Below are positions 53,789 through 64,000 of a stretch of DNA of 64,000 bases, piece by piece. The translations under genes and the position numbers were made by a program. The stretch covers positions 37,281,501 to 37,345,500 of the forward strand of contig NC_068558.1 of the NCBI RefSeq assembly GCF_022201045.2. The letters run 5' to 3'. Numbering within the stretch: position 1 is the stretch's first letter; each line of letters opens with the position of its first letter. Below the pieces are notes generated by a model, which did not search any database, was not told the origin of the DNA, and worked only from the letters and a program-made list of their open reading frames with translations. This DNA comes from Citrus sinensis (Eukaryota > Streptophyta > Magnoliopsida > Sapindales > Rutaceae).

Positions 53789-55243
53789 ATGAAGATACAG
53801 TGTGATGTGTGTGAGAGAGCTCCAGCAACAGTGATTTGCTGTGCAGATGAGGCTGCTTTGTGTGCTAAATGTGATGTTGAAGTTCACGCAGCAAACAAGC
53901 TAGCTAGCAAGCACCAGAGGCTTCTTCTTCAGTGTCTTTCCAATAAGCTTCCTCCATGTGATATATGCCAAGTAATTTCATTTCTTCCATTTTTTAAAAA
54001 TCTTTTTTGCTTTTATTTGTTTTCTTTCTTTTTATGATTTTCCTTGGTTTTGATATGTAATTTGTTGATTTTTTCCTGTTATTTTTGTTTTTATTTATGT
54101 TATGTTTGTGGTCTCTTTGCTTCTAGTGTATATTATAGTCACCCATGATTATGCCCCAAAAATTGTTAGAGATTAGGAATCTGGGATATTATATGGAAAT
54201 TCTCTTTGCAGACGCTATTGTTTTACTAATTTGGGGAATTGTCTTAATATATTGTTAGTCTTAGGCTTTAAATTTTAAGGGGTTGTCGTTCTGTTACCTA
54301 TTAGTGCTAGTGTAGGTTCATGAGGTTGTTTAACATGGTATCAGAGCCGAGATCCTGTGTTTCAAGTGACTTGTCTACACTTACTTGATCTCAATCGATT
54401 TATTGGTGTTACCATTGATGGGAATTGTGAAGACTTTAAACACCAATGCTGGACTCTTGTTTACTTGTTTAAGCTTTTCGCTTCTTAATTATGCCTAATA
54501 CTGATTCCTCTGGTTTGATAGTTGCATAATGCTTACTGTGTGTCTTATATGATGTTCAGGAAAAGGCAGCTTTCATTTTCTGTGTGGAAGACAGAGCACT
54601 CTTCTGTAAGGACTGTGATGAACCTATCCATTCACCTGGTAGTCTTTCTGCTAACCATCAGAGGTTTTTGGCCACCGGAATCCGAGTAGCCTTAAGCTCT
54701 AGTTGTTCCAAAGATGCTGAAAGGAATATATCTGAGCCACCAAATCAGCAAGCATCACAAACTTCAGTAAAAATGCCTACACAGCAATCTTCGGGCATCT
54801 CATCTCCTTGGGCCGTGGACGACTTCTTACAATTCTCAGATTTTGAATCCTCCGGAAAGGTAATAAAGATATATATGTAGATACTCAATAGAATCATCAT
54901 ATTAGAACATTTGCACAGTGCATATTCTATTATGAATACAAGAATGTCCTAATATGGGTGGAACACAGAAAAGTTGATCTATCAAGTCCTTGCTCTTCTC
55001 TGTTTGTAGAAAGAGCAACTCGAGTTTGGAGAGCTTGAATGGATAGCAGACATGGGAATATTCAACGACCAACTTCCTCAGGAGGCTCTAGCAGCTGCTG
55101 AAGTACCTCAACTCCCGGTGTCCCAGTCCAACAACTTAATATCATCATACAGGCCCACAAAATTCAATATGCCATACAAGAAGCCAAGGATTGAGATCCC
55201 AGATGATGATGATGAGCATTTCACTGTCCCAGATCTTGGTTAA
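53789..55243 (+). CDS. BBX24: Double B-box zinc finger protein (BBX24/STO type)
   Basis: Three exons: 53789-53971, 54560-54859, 55010-55243, all phase 0, give 238 residues; Arabidopsis STO/BBX24 is close to this length. B-box 1 spans about residues 5-47 (CDVCERAPATVICCADEAALC...CDVEVH) and B-box 2 about 56-98 (CDICQEKAAFIFCVEDRALFC...CDEPIH); the zinc-binding Cys/Asp/His residues are in place. There is no CCT domain. The C terminus ends in an acidic DDDDEHFTVPDLG, the conserved tail of BBX24/25, next to a basic YKKPRIE patch likely to be a nuclear signal. Family members act in the nucleus on light signalling downstream of COP1/HY5 and in salt response. BBX25 is the closest alternative assignment. 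Confidence 0.9.
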
Positions 55244-55249
55244 ACAGAA

Positions 55250-56109
55250 AGAAATAATATCTACAGTCATTCATAGGTTGATGAACTACCCATACTTTCC
55301 TATGTACACGTACATATAAATATGTATTTAGACACATGTTATGTGTTATAATACATTTTTAGGAGTATCATCAATCCCAACGCTGAGCAAAGGTCTTGTT
55401 TAGCAATTTTACTTTTCTTTATCGGCCATGGATGTGCAGTGTTTTGTTCTTTTTGGCATTGAAAGTTCAGATGTGTTACCCATGCTTATGGCTGTATAAT
55501 TCACACTACTTGGTCTAATAAGAATACTATGCCTACTGTATCAGCAGCTGTTCAAAGGCAGGTCTTGCCATCTCTGTAGCTTTTGGTTTCTTCAATGCGA
55601 AGTTCATATCATTGAACTGTTTCGGCTCCTCAAAACAGGGGCAGAAGTGATCATGTTGGGTGATATAGCTTAGGGCTTGGGATTTAGCATCTTTTTACAG
55701 TTGATAGGGTAGGATAGGACATTCAGATAAAAGTCGGAGTTCTTTAACTATGATTCCTGAGGCCCCGAGGATAAGTAATGGTGCGATTGTGTTAGTAAAA
55801 CCATTTTATTTGTAAGGTTGATGTTGTAATTAAGTTAGTTTGTCTGATAACCTACACCTCATGGGTCAGAATATTACTATTTGAAATTTGAAATTTCATT
55901 GGCATTAAACAATTGGTAGTCGAGTAAAGCTACCTGGCATGAGGCAACTGCTTAGTGTAAACCAAAGCATCTTTTTAGGTTTGCAATGAATCTTTCATGC
56001 ATCACCGGCTACCACAAGCCCTTTAAAAACGAGCTTTTGAGTTTGACAACCAGAAAACCAACAAATTAATCGGTCTTTAACTTCCCAGAAATTGACAATC
56101 TCTATAGAC
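55250..56109. other. 3'UTR of BBX gene and spacer
   Basis: Non-coding. It probably holds the BBX 3'UTR up to about 55.6 kb, then the LRR gene promoter. The short interval CCCTTTAAAAACGAGC near 56020 may hold a TATA-like element; this is uncertain. Confidence 0.45.
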
Positions 56110-57339
56110 ATGCATTCCATCTTTCATTCGTGTTTCCATTGTATCATATTAATAGCGTTTGCAGCTCTGGTTCCGACCATTGTCCACTCGGCAACTCTAG
56201 CTACAGATACTCAAGTTCTTCGGCTGCTCAAACGTTCCATCGATCCTAACACTATTCCAAGATCTTCCTTCCTCGACAGCTGGGACTTCAAGTTGGATCC
56301 ATGTGAAAGTTCCGGAGGACAGTTTCTGGGAATCTTATGCTCGATTCCTTCAGACAATTCAACAAGTAGAATAACAGCAATTTATCTTGACAGCAGCGGA
56401 TATGATGGGTTTCTAACACCATCAATCGGAAACCTAACAGAGCTCACCACCCTCGATCTAAGCCGAAATAACTTCCGAGGGCCAATACCAGATACCATCA
56501 CCGACCTAAGAAAGCTTACTACACTTTACCTTCCAGGCAATTTCTTCACTGGCAATATCCCTGTAGGAATTACCAGACTCAAAAAGCTTCAGACTTTAGA
56601 CCTGTCACACAACAGCCTTTCAGGCATAATTCCTGCCCAACTTAGTGGACTAAGAAGCTTGACCGCCCTAAGGTTGTCACATAATGCATTCTCAGGCAAG
56701 ATTCCTAGCCTTACTGGAGCTTGGCAACTCCACACACTAGACCTTGACAGCAATCAGCTTTATGGAAACTTGCCCAAATTTCCCACAAGCCTGAGAACTC
56801 TGTCTCTGAGCCATAATTTACTGTCAGGACATCTCTCTTCTCTAAGGAATCTTGTGAACCTTAAGTCATTGGATTTGAGTTCCAACAGGTTTACTGGTGC
56901 CATTAGTCATGAGGTACTTACCTTGCCACAGGTGGTTAGCATCGACGTTTCAGTCAACCGCTTGACTGCTATAGAGATGACCACATTATCTGGAGACACA
57001 CATCTTCAGGAGCTTGATGTACAAGGCAACCTGTTGCGGGGTCACTTGCCGATCAACTTGGTGAGCCTTCGGAATCTGACCTCTGTTAACCTTGCTCGTA
57101 ATCAGTTATCTGGTCATATTCCCAAAGAGTATGGAGCAAAATTGGGAAGCTCCTGGAGAAGTTTGTTCTTAGATCACAACTTTCTATGGGGAAATCTTCC
57201 ACCAGAGTTCTCTAGTAGCATAACGAGGATTCGAGGAAGTTTGGCAAAAAATTGCCTAAGCTGTCCCGAAACCATTCGATTGTGCCATGGAGGGCAAAGG
57301 CCAGCTTCAGAATGTGTAGGACAGAATGATAGAGAGTGA
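56110..57339 (+). CDS. Secreted leucine-rich repeat protein (receptor-like, no kinase)
   Basis: Intronless, 409 residues from ATG 56110 (the frame is open further upstream but without an ATG). Residues 1-27 are a hydrophobic signal peptide (CIILIAFAALVPTIVHS). An LRRNT-like part follows, with paired Cys (DPCESSGGQFLGILC) and the usual W-D. Then come about ten plant-type LRRs of ~24 residues (LxxLxxLDLSxNxFxGxIP; for example LTTLDLSRNNFRGPIP and LQTLDLSHNSLSGIIP). A C-terminal Cys cluster (NCLSCPETIRLCHGGQ...SEC) closes the domain. There is no transmembrane helix or kinase, so an apoplastic protein is expected. Arabidopsis has similar stand-alone LRR proteins; ligand and role are unknown. Confidence 0.9.
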   Translation: MHSIFHSCFHCIILIAFAALVPTIVHSATLATDTQVLRLLKRSIDPNTIPRSSFLDSWDFKLDPCESSGGQFLGILCSIPSDNSTSRITAIYLDSSGYDGFLTPSIGNLTELTTLDLSRNNFRGPIPDTITDLRKLTTLYLPGNFFTGNIPVGITRLKKLQTLDLSHNSLSGIIPAQLSGLRSLTALRLSHNAFSGKIPSLTGAWQLHTLDLDSNQLYGNLPKFPTSLRTLSLSHNLLSGHLSSLRNLVNLKSLDLSSNRFTGAISHEVLTLPQVVSIDVSVNRLTAIEMTTLSGDTHLQELDVQGNLLRGHLPINLVSLRNLTSVNLARNQLSGHIPKEYGAKLGSSWRSLFLDHNFLWGNLPPEFSSSITRIRGSLAKNCLSCPETIRLCHGGQRPASECVGQNDRE

Positions 57340-57845
57340 GAAATATTATACATTCAGAAGCAGATTTTAAATAATTTTAGAGTATACTTGCAAACCGTCC
57401 TAGGTCAATTCATTTCTGGGAAATACTATTAATTTCTAGTGAAGACTATTTCCTTAACTGAATCTTACCCCTCAAAACTAGGAATATAGAATTACGACTC
57501 TTGTGATCAATAAATAGAAAATAAAATTATGTATCATTTGCTTTCTTTGGTTGATTTCCTGAGCATCTTTTTCACCAATACATTTCCAATGAAGAGAATC
57601 TATTCAAAGACTCTCATTTCGAACTTAAAATCACATTTTCCACCAATATTCTTCACCAACAAAAAAAATCATTTATAGAAAATTTTGTAATTGTTAAAAT
57701 CTGGAAGCAAATGGAAGTCAGCATATGAATATAATGAATGAAATATAACAACCAGATAATAAAGTAGGAGCCAAAATGCCTGTAACATTCTAAAAATCAG
57801 CTATAGACAGAATTGTTTCTTGCTACAACAAAAAAAGCAGGCAGT
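57340..57845. other. Convergent 3' intergenic region
   Basis: 506 bases between the LRR stop (+) and the YIF1 stop (-). Only 3'UTR-like AT-rich sequence is seen. Confidence 0.6.
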
Positions 57846-60800
57846 TTAGAAAAGCCAATTAACAGTAATGTTGCCAAGCCATAAGAAAAGCGGTAGTTGG
57901 GCAAAAGCAATAAAGATCAAGAGATAGTGATGTCTGCTTGAATCGTGTGTCCTCATCTCTGCGAATAGGACTCTCTTCATTGTTTTCACCAAGAAGACAC
58001 CCATGCACATACACATCCAAAGGATCAAAAAATAGTAAGAGTAACTGAACACAATCCTCCCAAGGACTGCTAGACAAAGTCCGGTAAAAGTATACCCAGC
58101 ATATGCCACAACATCCAGCAACGGTGCCTCCCCACTACCCAATGAAAGTAAAGTGACCTTCAGCAGCATGAATTGCATAAACCATCCAAACAATCCCTTG
58201 ATGAAAAGCCAGTTTAGAGCTTCTGGAGTAAACCTGGGAGGAAAAATGAAAATTGTTGCAGGAAATGTACCACAATATTAAGTACAAGAGCTAACCACAA
58301 CAACTAAAAAGGAAGTCATTTAACTGGGACAATTTTTTCGGACACCATTTGAAAAAGCAATTTATGTTTACAGTGAGACCTCAACTCATACTCTTTCACT
58401 TGCCTATAAGCCACAAGCATATGAGTTATGTCTATAAAAAGTTTACTTAGAATTTTCACACAGACTCTCATCCATTGATGTTATGTAATCCAATGATGGA
58501 GTGTTTTAAGCCACAAGTTAAAAAGGCAAAGCCAAAAACCAAATAAAACCAATACAAAACAAGACTGAAAACTTTAGACAAAACTACCAGCAACTTGGAA
58601 ACACATTGTACTTTCCAACTAAGCTAATTGAAGAGGATGAAAAAGGCCTTTTAAGCATTAAAAATAAATAAGAAACGCAGTGGTAATAAGTCTCTAAACC
58701 AGTTTTGCTACTAACTATGCTTCCACTGCCACCACCATAATTGCTGTCACCAACAACATTAGGTGCTTATGACTTTTCCAGTTATTAAGTAGTACTCTTC
58801 TCACATCATAGTTTAGTTTTTATTATCTTTTTATACGACTCATCATTATGTTCAATGCCACAACAATAGAAGTAAATAGGAACCAAAAATGAAAAATTCA
58901 TTGCTACACATGCAAGCAAATAACAGTTACATCTTGCTCCTTTTACTAATTGTATAACACCATCATTAGGAGCTGGAACCAAGGAGTGCCACAGTTAAAT
59001 CTTTGGAGTGAAGAAAAGAAAAGTGTTCATTACTAGACAAATCTAGTTAGGAGACCCTCAAATTCCAAAAGATAAATGAGAAGCAGCATAATATTGAAAG
59101 ATTTGATAACACTCACTTTCCTTGAAGACCCAATGTGAAGCCAGCAAGGACGACATAGGTGCCAAATGCCATAAATGGAATGTACAAATCTGGTGCATTT
59201 ATATCATATATTGGAGGTTTATAAGAAAGCCTACCACCCACTGGCTCAGTTATTCGTGTCCAATGGCCCTAATATTTGGGCAAAAGAAAAAACAAAAAAC
59301 TATTACTTCCCATAGAATGAGGGGAAAGAAACTATACAAAGCAGATGTAAAGAATTAGTGCTTACCCTGTGAAGGAATGGAAAGAGAACAACCTTCAATT
59401 TGTTCCTCACATATTGGTCATTCACTTGGAAATAATACTGAGGATCAGAAAAATACCTACTTATCTGCATTAAAAAGATAATATCAATCATAGACAAAAA
59501 CATTTAAATCATACTTCAAGGAAAACGATTCTGCATGGTAGAACTAAAAATTTAAGGAAGCATCGGGATTTAAATCTTCAGAAGGCGTTCCTATGATGGT
59601 ATTAGCAAATTTCATAAAAATGACACAAACCAATGTACTTGCACAATATATATCAAAGATCACTACAATATGTGTTGATGTTTTACTAGTTTGTCTCAGC
59701 CATTGTTTCAGTTTAAGACATTTTAAACTTTTGGTTTGTCTCGGTTGTTGTTTCATTTTAAGACATTTTAAACTTTTTCCATTACAAAATTCAATTTTAT
59801 TTTTTTTTAGGTAATTATAGCATGTATACTCATATATCAGGACGTCAGACCACAATTAAACCAGTTCAAACTGTAGTCTTTCCTTACGAATGAAAACTTT
59901 CCAAAAGAACTAGCAGTTAAGAATGCAGTGAGGACCATCAAAAACAACATTCTAGTTAACTGTGTGAACATATTGTGTATGTGCATGGGCAAAATGACAC
60001 TTGTAATGAAACATTTATTTTTCATAGCTTTGGCCAGAAAAGTGTTTCAGTAATAGTCTTGGCATGCCGCTTACATTGCTTTGCACATACTCAGAGCTAG
60101 ATCCCAATATCTTTTCTCCGTATGCACCCAGTCCACCTCGGATCAGTCCTGAACCAGCACCGTAAAATGCATTCCCGAACGGATTGGGCTGGGCATCCGC
60201 AGCTGGTCTGGGCATCCCAGGCCCAGGCTGTGTTCCCATATTGCTATACATTTCTGTAATCAGAAAATAACAGTCAGAACAAGCTTTGAGAAGAGTCTAA
60301 ACTCATCATCTCCCTAAGTTTCTACATCTCTTAGCAACAGATTCTCATTCCCATATTGGTTAACCTCAAATGATTTTATTATTGTTGCAGTCTTGCATGG
60401 CCAATACATTCATCAGTAACAATTACCACGTGATTAGACATATTCTCTCTCTCTCTCTCTCTCATTTTTTTTTTTAATCATTCCCAAAGATAGCATATTA
60501 TTGGGTGCTAGATTGAGAGCACACTTTTTCTTTATTCATAAAAGAAAAATGTAAAGTGATCTCAGAAGTTGGCATAGAAATCACATAACTAAGAAAGGAC
60601 ATTCCCTATAGTCCATGAGTCAGAAAATGGCAGTAAAATGCACCAGTCCCTTAAAATCTCAACAACTCTTCTCAAATCATAATCCCTAGGAAAATGTGGG
60701 GAACGCCATAATTTGTTATTTTTTATTAGCAAGAATAAGCATCATTGTAAGTCTTTATAACTTGAACAGTTGTACCTATATAGATTCAAAATCTCAAAAC

Positions 60801-62170
60801 TCTAATAGACATTATTCTTGACTCATAACAGCAATCCTAATCCTATATGTACATCTATAGCATTCGAAAAATGAAAACAAAACCTAAACTCACTTGAACA
60901 GCCTTAGTTACATAAACCTGCACAGTGCTCCTACAATATCCTATACTGAACTTTCTCTTCCTCTAGAAGCCCTAGCTCCTGCATCATTTAGGACCAACAA
61001 AGAGGAAAGAATCATTAACTTGTGATTTGAATAAGAAGAATAAGAAAGGGATCAAATCAAAAGAAAATTCAAATCCCTAAAAGAACTTACAGTACCTGAC
61101 TCCTCTATTGAACTTTCATCACTACAGCTTCTACCAAAAACCGTAAACAACAATTTCTATTATTCAAATTAGACTGCTGAAGACACTTCTGTGTTCAACA
61201 TGCATTAAGAACTCAACAGAAGCAAAAGGTCCAGAATACCCTTTCGTAGGAAACAACTAGACACAAGTGTCTGCTCAATAATGATAACATTTCACTATTG
61301 AAGCAGAAGGTGTAACAAACTACAGTTACCCGAAATCAAAAAAGAAAAAGCAAAGCAAAATCACTAAGAAAATATAGGGCTAGTTTCTTGGAAGTAAATT
61401 CAAAAAATACCAAATTGTATATACTTTGGTGTCAATGAATTCAAAATACAAAAACAAGCATAAATTGTACAAAGAAACTGATATGCAAACACATACGAAA
61501 AATCGTAAACCAGCTACGATTACCAAATGGCATCTCATATCTAACAAGAAGTTGTCATTGTCAAGAATCCAAATCCATCTCTAACAAGAAGTTGTCATTG
61601 TCGAGCATTCTCAAGAAAAAACCAAATCCTAAACTTCAGTAGGTCTCCTAAGACATTCAACAGTTACATTAACATTAATATCACTCAATTCAACTTCTTC
61701 TCATGATCGACATTTCAATTATAAAAATGCATAACCTGCCAAAAAAGAAATCCACTCTCAATTCCCCAAGAAATAAGATGCAAACTTTAGGCCTCTACAA
61801 GCCACAAGAACAAAACCCTACTTCACAAATCAGCCGTGAAAGCTCAAAACACAACAATTTTCAGATTCTGATCACTGAAACTTAATTCCCAAAAACCCAT
61901 TTAACTGTACAGTCTCAGAATCATGTTTGAATCCACATATTCACTATTAACCAATATCAAAAACAGATCAAGAATATATATTTGCAAGGAGAAATTGATT
62001 TGGATCTGAGAAAGGACCTTCAATATGAAAAGCTAATTACCGGATAGTTTGGCCGCAGAATATCGGAGACTGGTGGGTTTTCCGGCGACGTTTGATCGGA
62101 GCTCGACCGCTTGGATGTGTAAACTCTGAAAACTGGAACGAGATGTAACGGCGATAAAGGGAGAGAACGC
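57846..62170 (-). CDS. YIF1: YIF1-type Golgi/ER membrane protein
   Basis: Coding exons 60251-60075, 59464-59366, 59268-59117 and 58233-57846 have consistent phases and give 271 residues. YIF1 pairs with YIP1 in early secretory vesicles (ER-Golgi). The N terminus is Pro/Gly/Asn-rich ([16 protein letters not shown]...[11 protein letters not shown]), followed by the conserved block [20 protein letters not shown] and [15 protein letters not shown]. About five hydrophobic segments follow in the C-terminal half, ending ITVNWLF. The ATG lies 4 bases after a splice acceptor (GATTACAG), so the 5'UTR is split. The likely first exon ends at 62041 (TATCCG|GTAATTAG), giving a ~1.8-kb 5'UTR intron. The transcription start near 62170 is an estimate. 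Confidence 0.9.
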
Positions 62171-62218
62171 TGAAGAAGAAGTAAAGAATCAAGAAGTTAA
62201 AAAGCGAAGAGTGAGTGT

Positions 62219-62224
62219 CACGTG
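62219..62224. promoter_or_regulatory. G-box in the YIF1 promoter region
   Basis: The palindrome CACGTG sits just upstream of the estimated YIF1 transcription start, in the ~0.8-kb region shared with a divergent gene. A role in either promoter is inference. Confidence 0.4.
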
Positions 62225-62259
62225 CATCTCGCGTGCAGCCGCACATGAAATTTCTTTGC

Positions 62260-62939
62260 ATCACTTGACCAATCACCAATTTTTTTTTCTTTTTAAGAAA
62301 AACCAATTACAAATTAACAATCCATGATTATTGATTTTTTTTTTTTGGGTAGAAAATAACTCAAATTATGAATATTGATGTCTTGTTATCTTAATAACTA
62401 ATAACGAGAGATTATGTGTAATCAAAGGGTCTTATAATTGTAATGTCATTTGAATAAATAAAAGCTTTTACCAAACTTTTATACTCAATGATTTACTTAC
62501 AAATTCAGTGAATTAGTAAATATTACTTGCAACCTTTTAAGTTTTAACAACTGATCCTTAGTCAAAATAGGTAGAAAGTACATTTTTTGTGCCATTGTTG
62601 AGGGAGAAGATTTGGAGAATAGAGAGAGAGGTTAAATTAAGATAAATTCAATAGAATTGAGTCTTTGGGTCTTGACATGGTTTGATATTATCATTTGATT
62701 TCTAATTATCTATGTCTGTAAAATTTTTATATAAAAAGAAAAATAGATTTTAAATCTATTATTTATTGTAAAATTTTATTTTTTTATAATAAGAATAGGA
62801 TTGGTGATTAAAATAATTAGGCATATTATTAAACTTCACAAAGTTGATAAAAAATAATAATAACATGATAATTTTTTGGTCCTTCGAGCTATCTTTAGTG
62901 AAGTTGATTTTTAGCTGCTGACACTCAATTTTAATGTAA
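62260..62939. other. Divergent intergenic region
   Basis: AT-rich DNA between YIF1 (-) and the gene starting at 62940 (+). Nothing else recognised. Confidence 0.5.
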
Positions 62940-64000
62940 ATGGAGGAAACACTGAAGGCGTTGGAGAGCTCTCTTTCTCATATCAAATGGCGACTCAAAT
63001 CCTCCTCTAAGCTTCGACTGGAGATTGGTCATCTTTATTTTCCCTCTTTTTATTATTATTATTATTTTCATGATCTGTCGTCCCACTACATCTTATAATT
63101 TACTGATTCTTTCATTTTGTTTAGTATCTGAATTTATTTCCACTGTAATTTAGTTTTCTGGGTCACCTTCAAAATTTGGAATTTTGTTTACTTTCTGCGT
63201 TTTTTGCTTTTATTGTAGTTGTGAACTCATGGGAATTTCTTTTATTTTCCCTGCTGTTGTTTGGTAGATGAGAAAGTGAAGGAGAGAGGAAAGAAATTCT
63301 TGAAGTTGTTGAATGCTTTATCTTTTATGCTTGCATCCTGAATTTCTGTTCTGCTCAATGGCATCAAGTGTTAGAAAACAAAATGATTGTAAAGAAATTT
63401 AGGTTCTTCATAATTTACTTTATAACTGCCTTGTGTTTTTGCGTTGGCCAGAAACGATTGGTGCAACGTTCTTTTGGCTGCATTACTGCATTAACCTGAT
63501 AGGTTTCGGTGCAAGGTTTAGGAACTTCATTGCTTTTTGCATCACTTCTGAGGTTACAGACTATGATTGTTACGTTCACTCATACTGAGGTCATATGGAT
63601 ATGTGCATGTTCATTAATATTATTATATTGAATTGTATTCACTTTATAGTGAACTTGAATTGTTGGAACTTTTGGCAGATATTCTAGCATTATGCACAGG
63701 GATGAGGCCAGTCATAATGGTAGACTATGGTGGAAAGATGCCTGAACTGCAAGAGCACTTATGTGAACTTCTTAAGCGCTGTCAAAAGGTTTGACTCCTG
63801 GCTTACTCACTGGATAAGTTTATGAGAAATGTGATATATTGACATTGTGTTAGTGTTAGATGGGTTGATCTGTTCTGTGAAAGCGGGATGCTCACTGTGT
63901 ACACTCTCTGTAAATAGATAAAGTCAACATGGTTGTATTGTGGGATGCTCACTGTTTGTTATGTAATTATATAGGTCATCAAATTTTATGTCAGTTATCT
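62940..64000 (+). CDS. Unknown conserved plant protein, first two exons (truncated by window)
   Basis: Exon 1, 62940-63027, encodes MEETLKALESSLSHIKWRL and more, ending in phase 1 at GATTG|GTCATC. Exon 2, 63679-63788, continues ILALCTGMRPVIMVDYGGKM and ELQEHLCELLKRCQK, ending at AAAAG|GTTTGA in phase 0. The joined frame is clean over 66 codons, and the strongly conserved-looking RPVIMVDYGGKMPEL block supports a real gene. I associate this with an uncharacterised plant family, perhaps DUF4504 (C1orf74-like), but only from memory and with low certainty. The rest lies beyond the window. Confidence 0.65.

Noticed and set aside
56092-56109. Upstream extension of the LRR protein beginning TTG ACA ATC
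   Set aside because: There is no ATG there; the ATG at 56110 gives a normal signal peptide, so the extension is not translated by standard rules.
62037-62306. 89-codon frame on the - strand
   Set aside because: It overlaps the presumed YIF1 first exon and promoter; the frame has no family features and the YIF1 exons explain the locus.

Overview
This window is plant nuclear DNA: AT-rich, with intron-containing genes (GT/AG junctions), 5'UTR introns, LTR retrotransposons, Mutator-like elements and MITEs. The closest recognisable match is the two-copy monoterpene synthase locus. Its proteins look very like the citrus limonene/ocimene synthase group, so Citrus or a close relative is the best guess (inference from recalled protein families, no search was run).

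Layout. 1-6.4 kb holds two housekeeping genes: an EDR2-like DUF1336 protein (+) and a rhomboid-like protein of the RBL13 type (-). A short intronless gene of unknown function lies at 8.1 kb (+). From 10.7 to 39.5 kb is an expanded terpene synthase locus. A ~6 kb unit (copy A, 10.7-17.0 kb) is repeated in the same order and orientation (copy B/C, 24.5-39.5 kb). Each unit carries a seven-exon TPS-b monoterpene synthase on the - strand. Copy A (11225-14039) has a nonsense codon just before the DDxxD motif; copy B (24993-27833) is open over 607 codons. The space between is filled with degenerate Ty1/copia fragments in both orientations. The second unit is split by a 7,050-bp Mutator-like element (31339-38388) with ~80-bp terminal inverted repeats and a perfect 9-bp target duplication; it carries a decayed MURA-type transposase (-) and a decayed Ulp1/C48 protease gene (+). 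A smaller inverted-repeat element with a FAR1-like transposase remnant follows at 39.9-40.9 kb.

43.8-51.4 kb is a PIN-LIKES (PILS) auxin transport family gene that appears dead. It has a frameshift and a 1.9-kb non-autonomous LTR element, with 5-bp target duplication, inserted inside one exon. A small O-methyltransferase relic lies just downstream.

53.8-64 kb is gene-rich again: a double B-box protein of the BBX24/STO type (+), an intronless secreted LRR protein (+), a YIF1-type Golgi membrane protein (-), and the first two exons of a divergently transcribed gene cut by the window end (+).

No CRISPR array, prokaryotic operon, rRNA or convincing tRNA gene was seen. The most informative structure is the history of the TPS/PILS region: tandem duplication, loss of one synthase, and layered transposon insertions whose empty sites can be read from the paralogous copy or from the interrupted exon.
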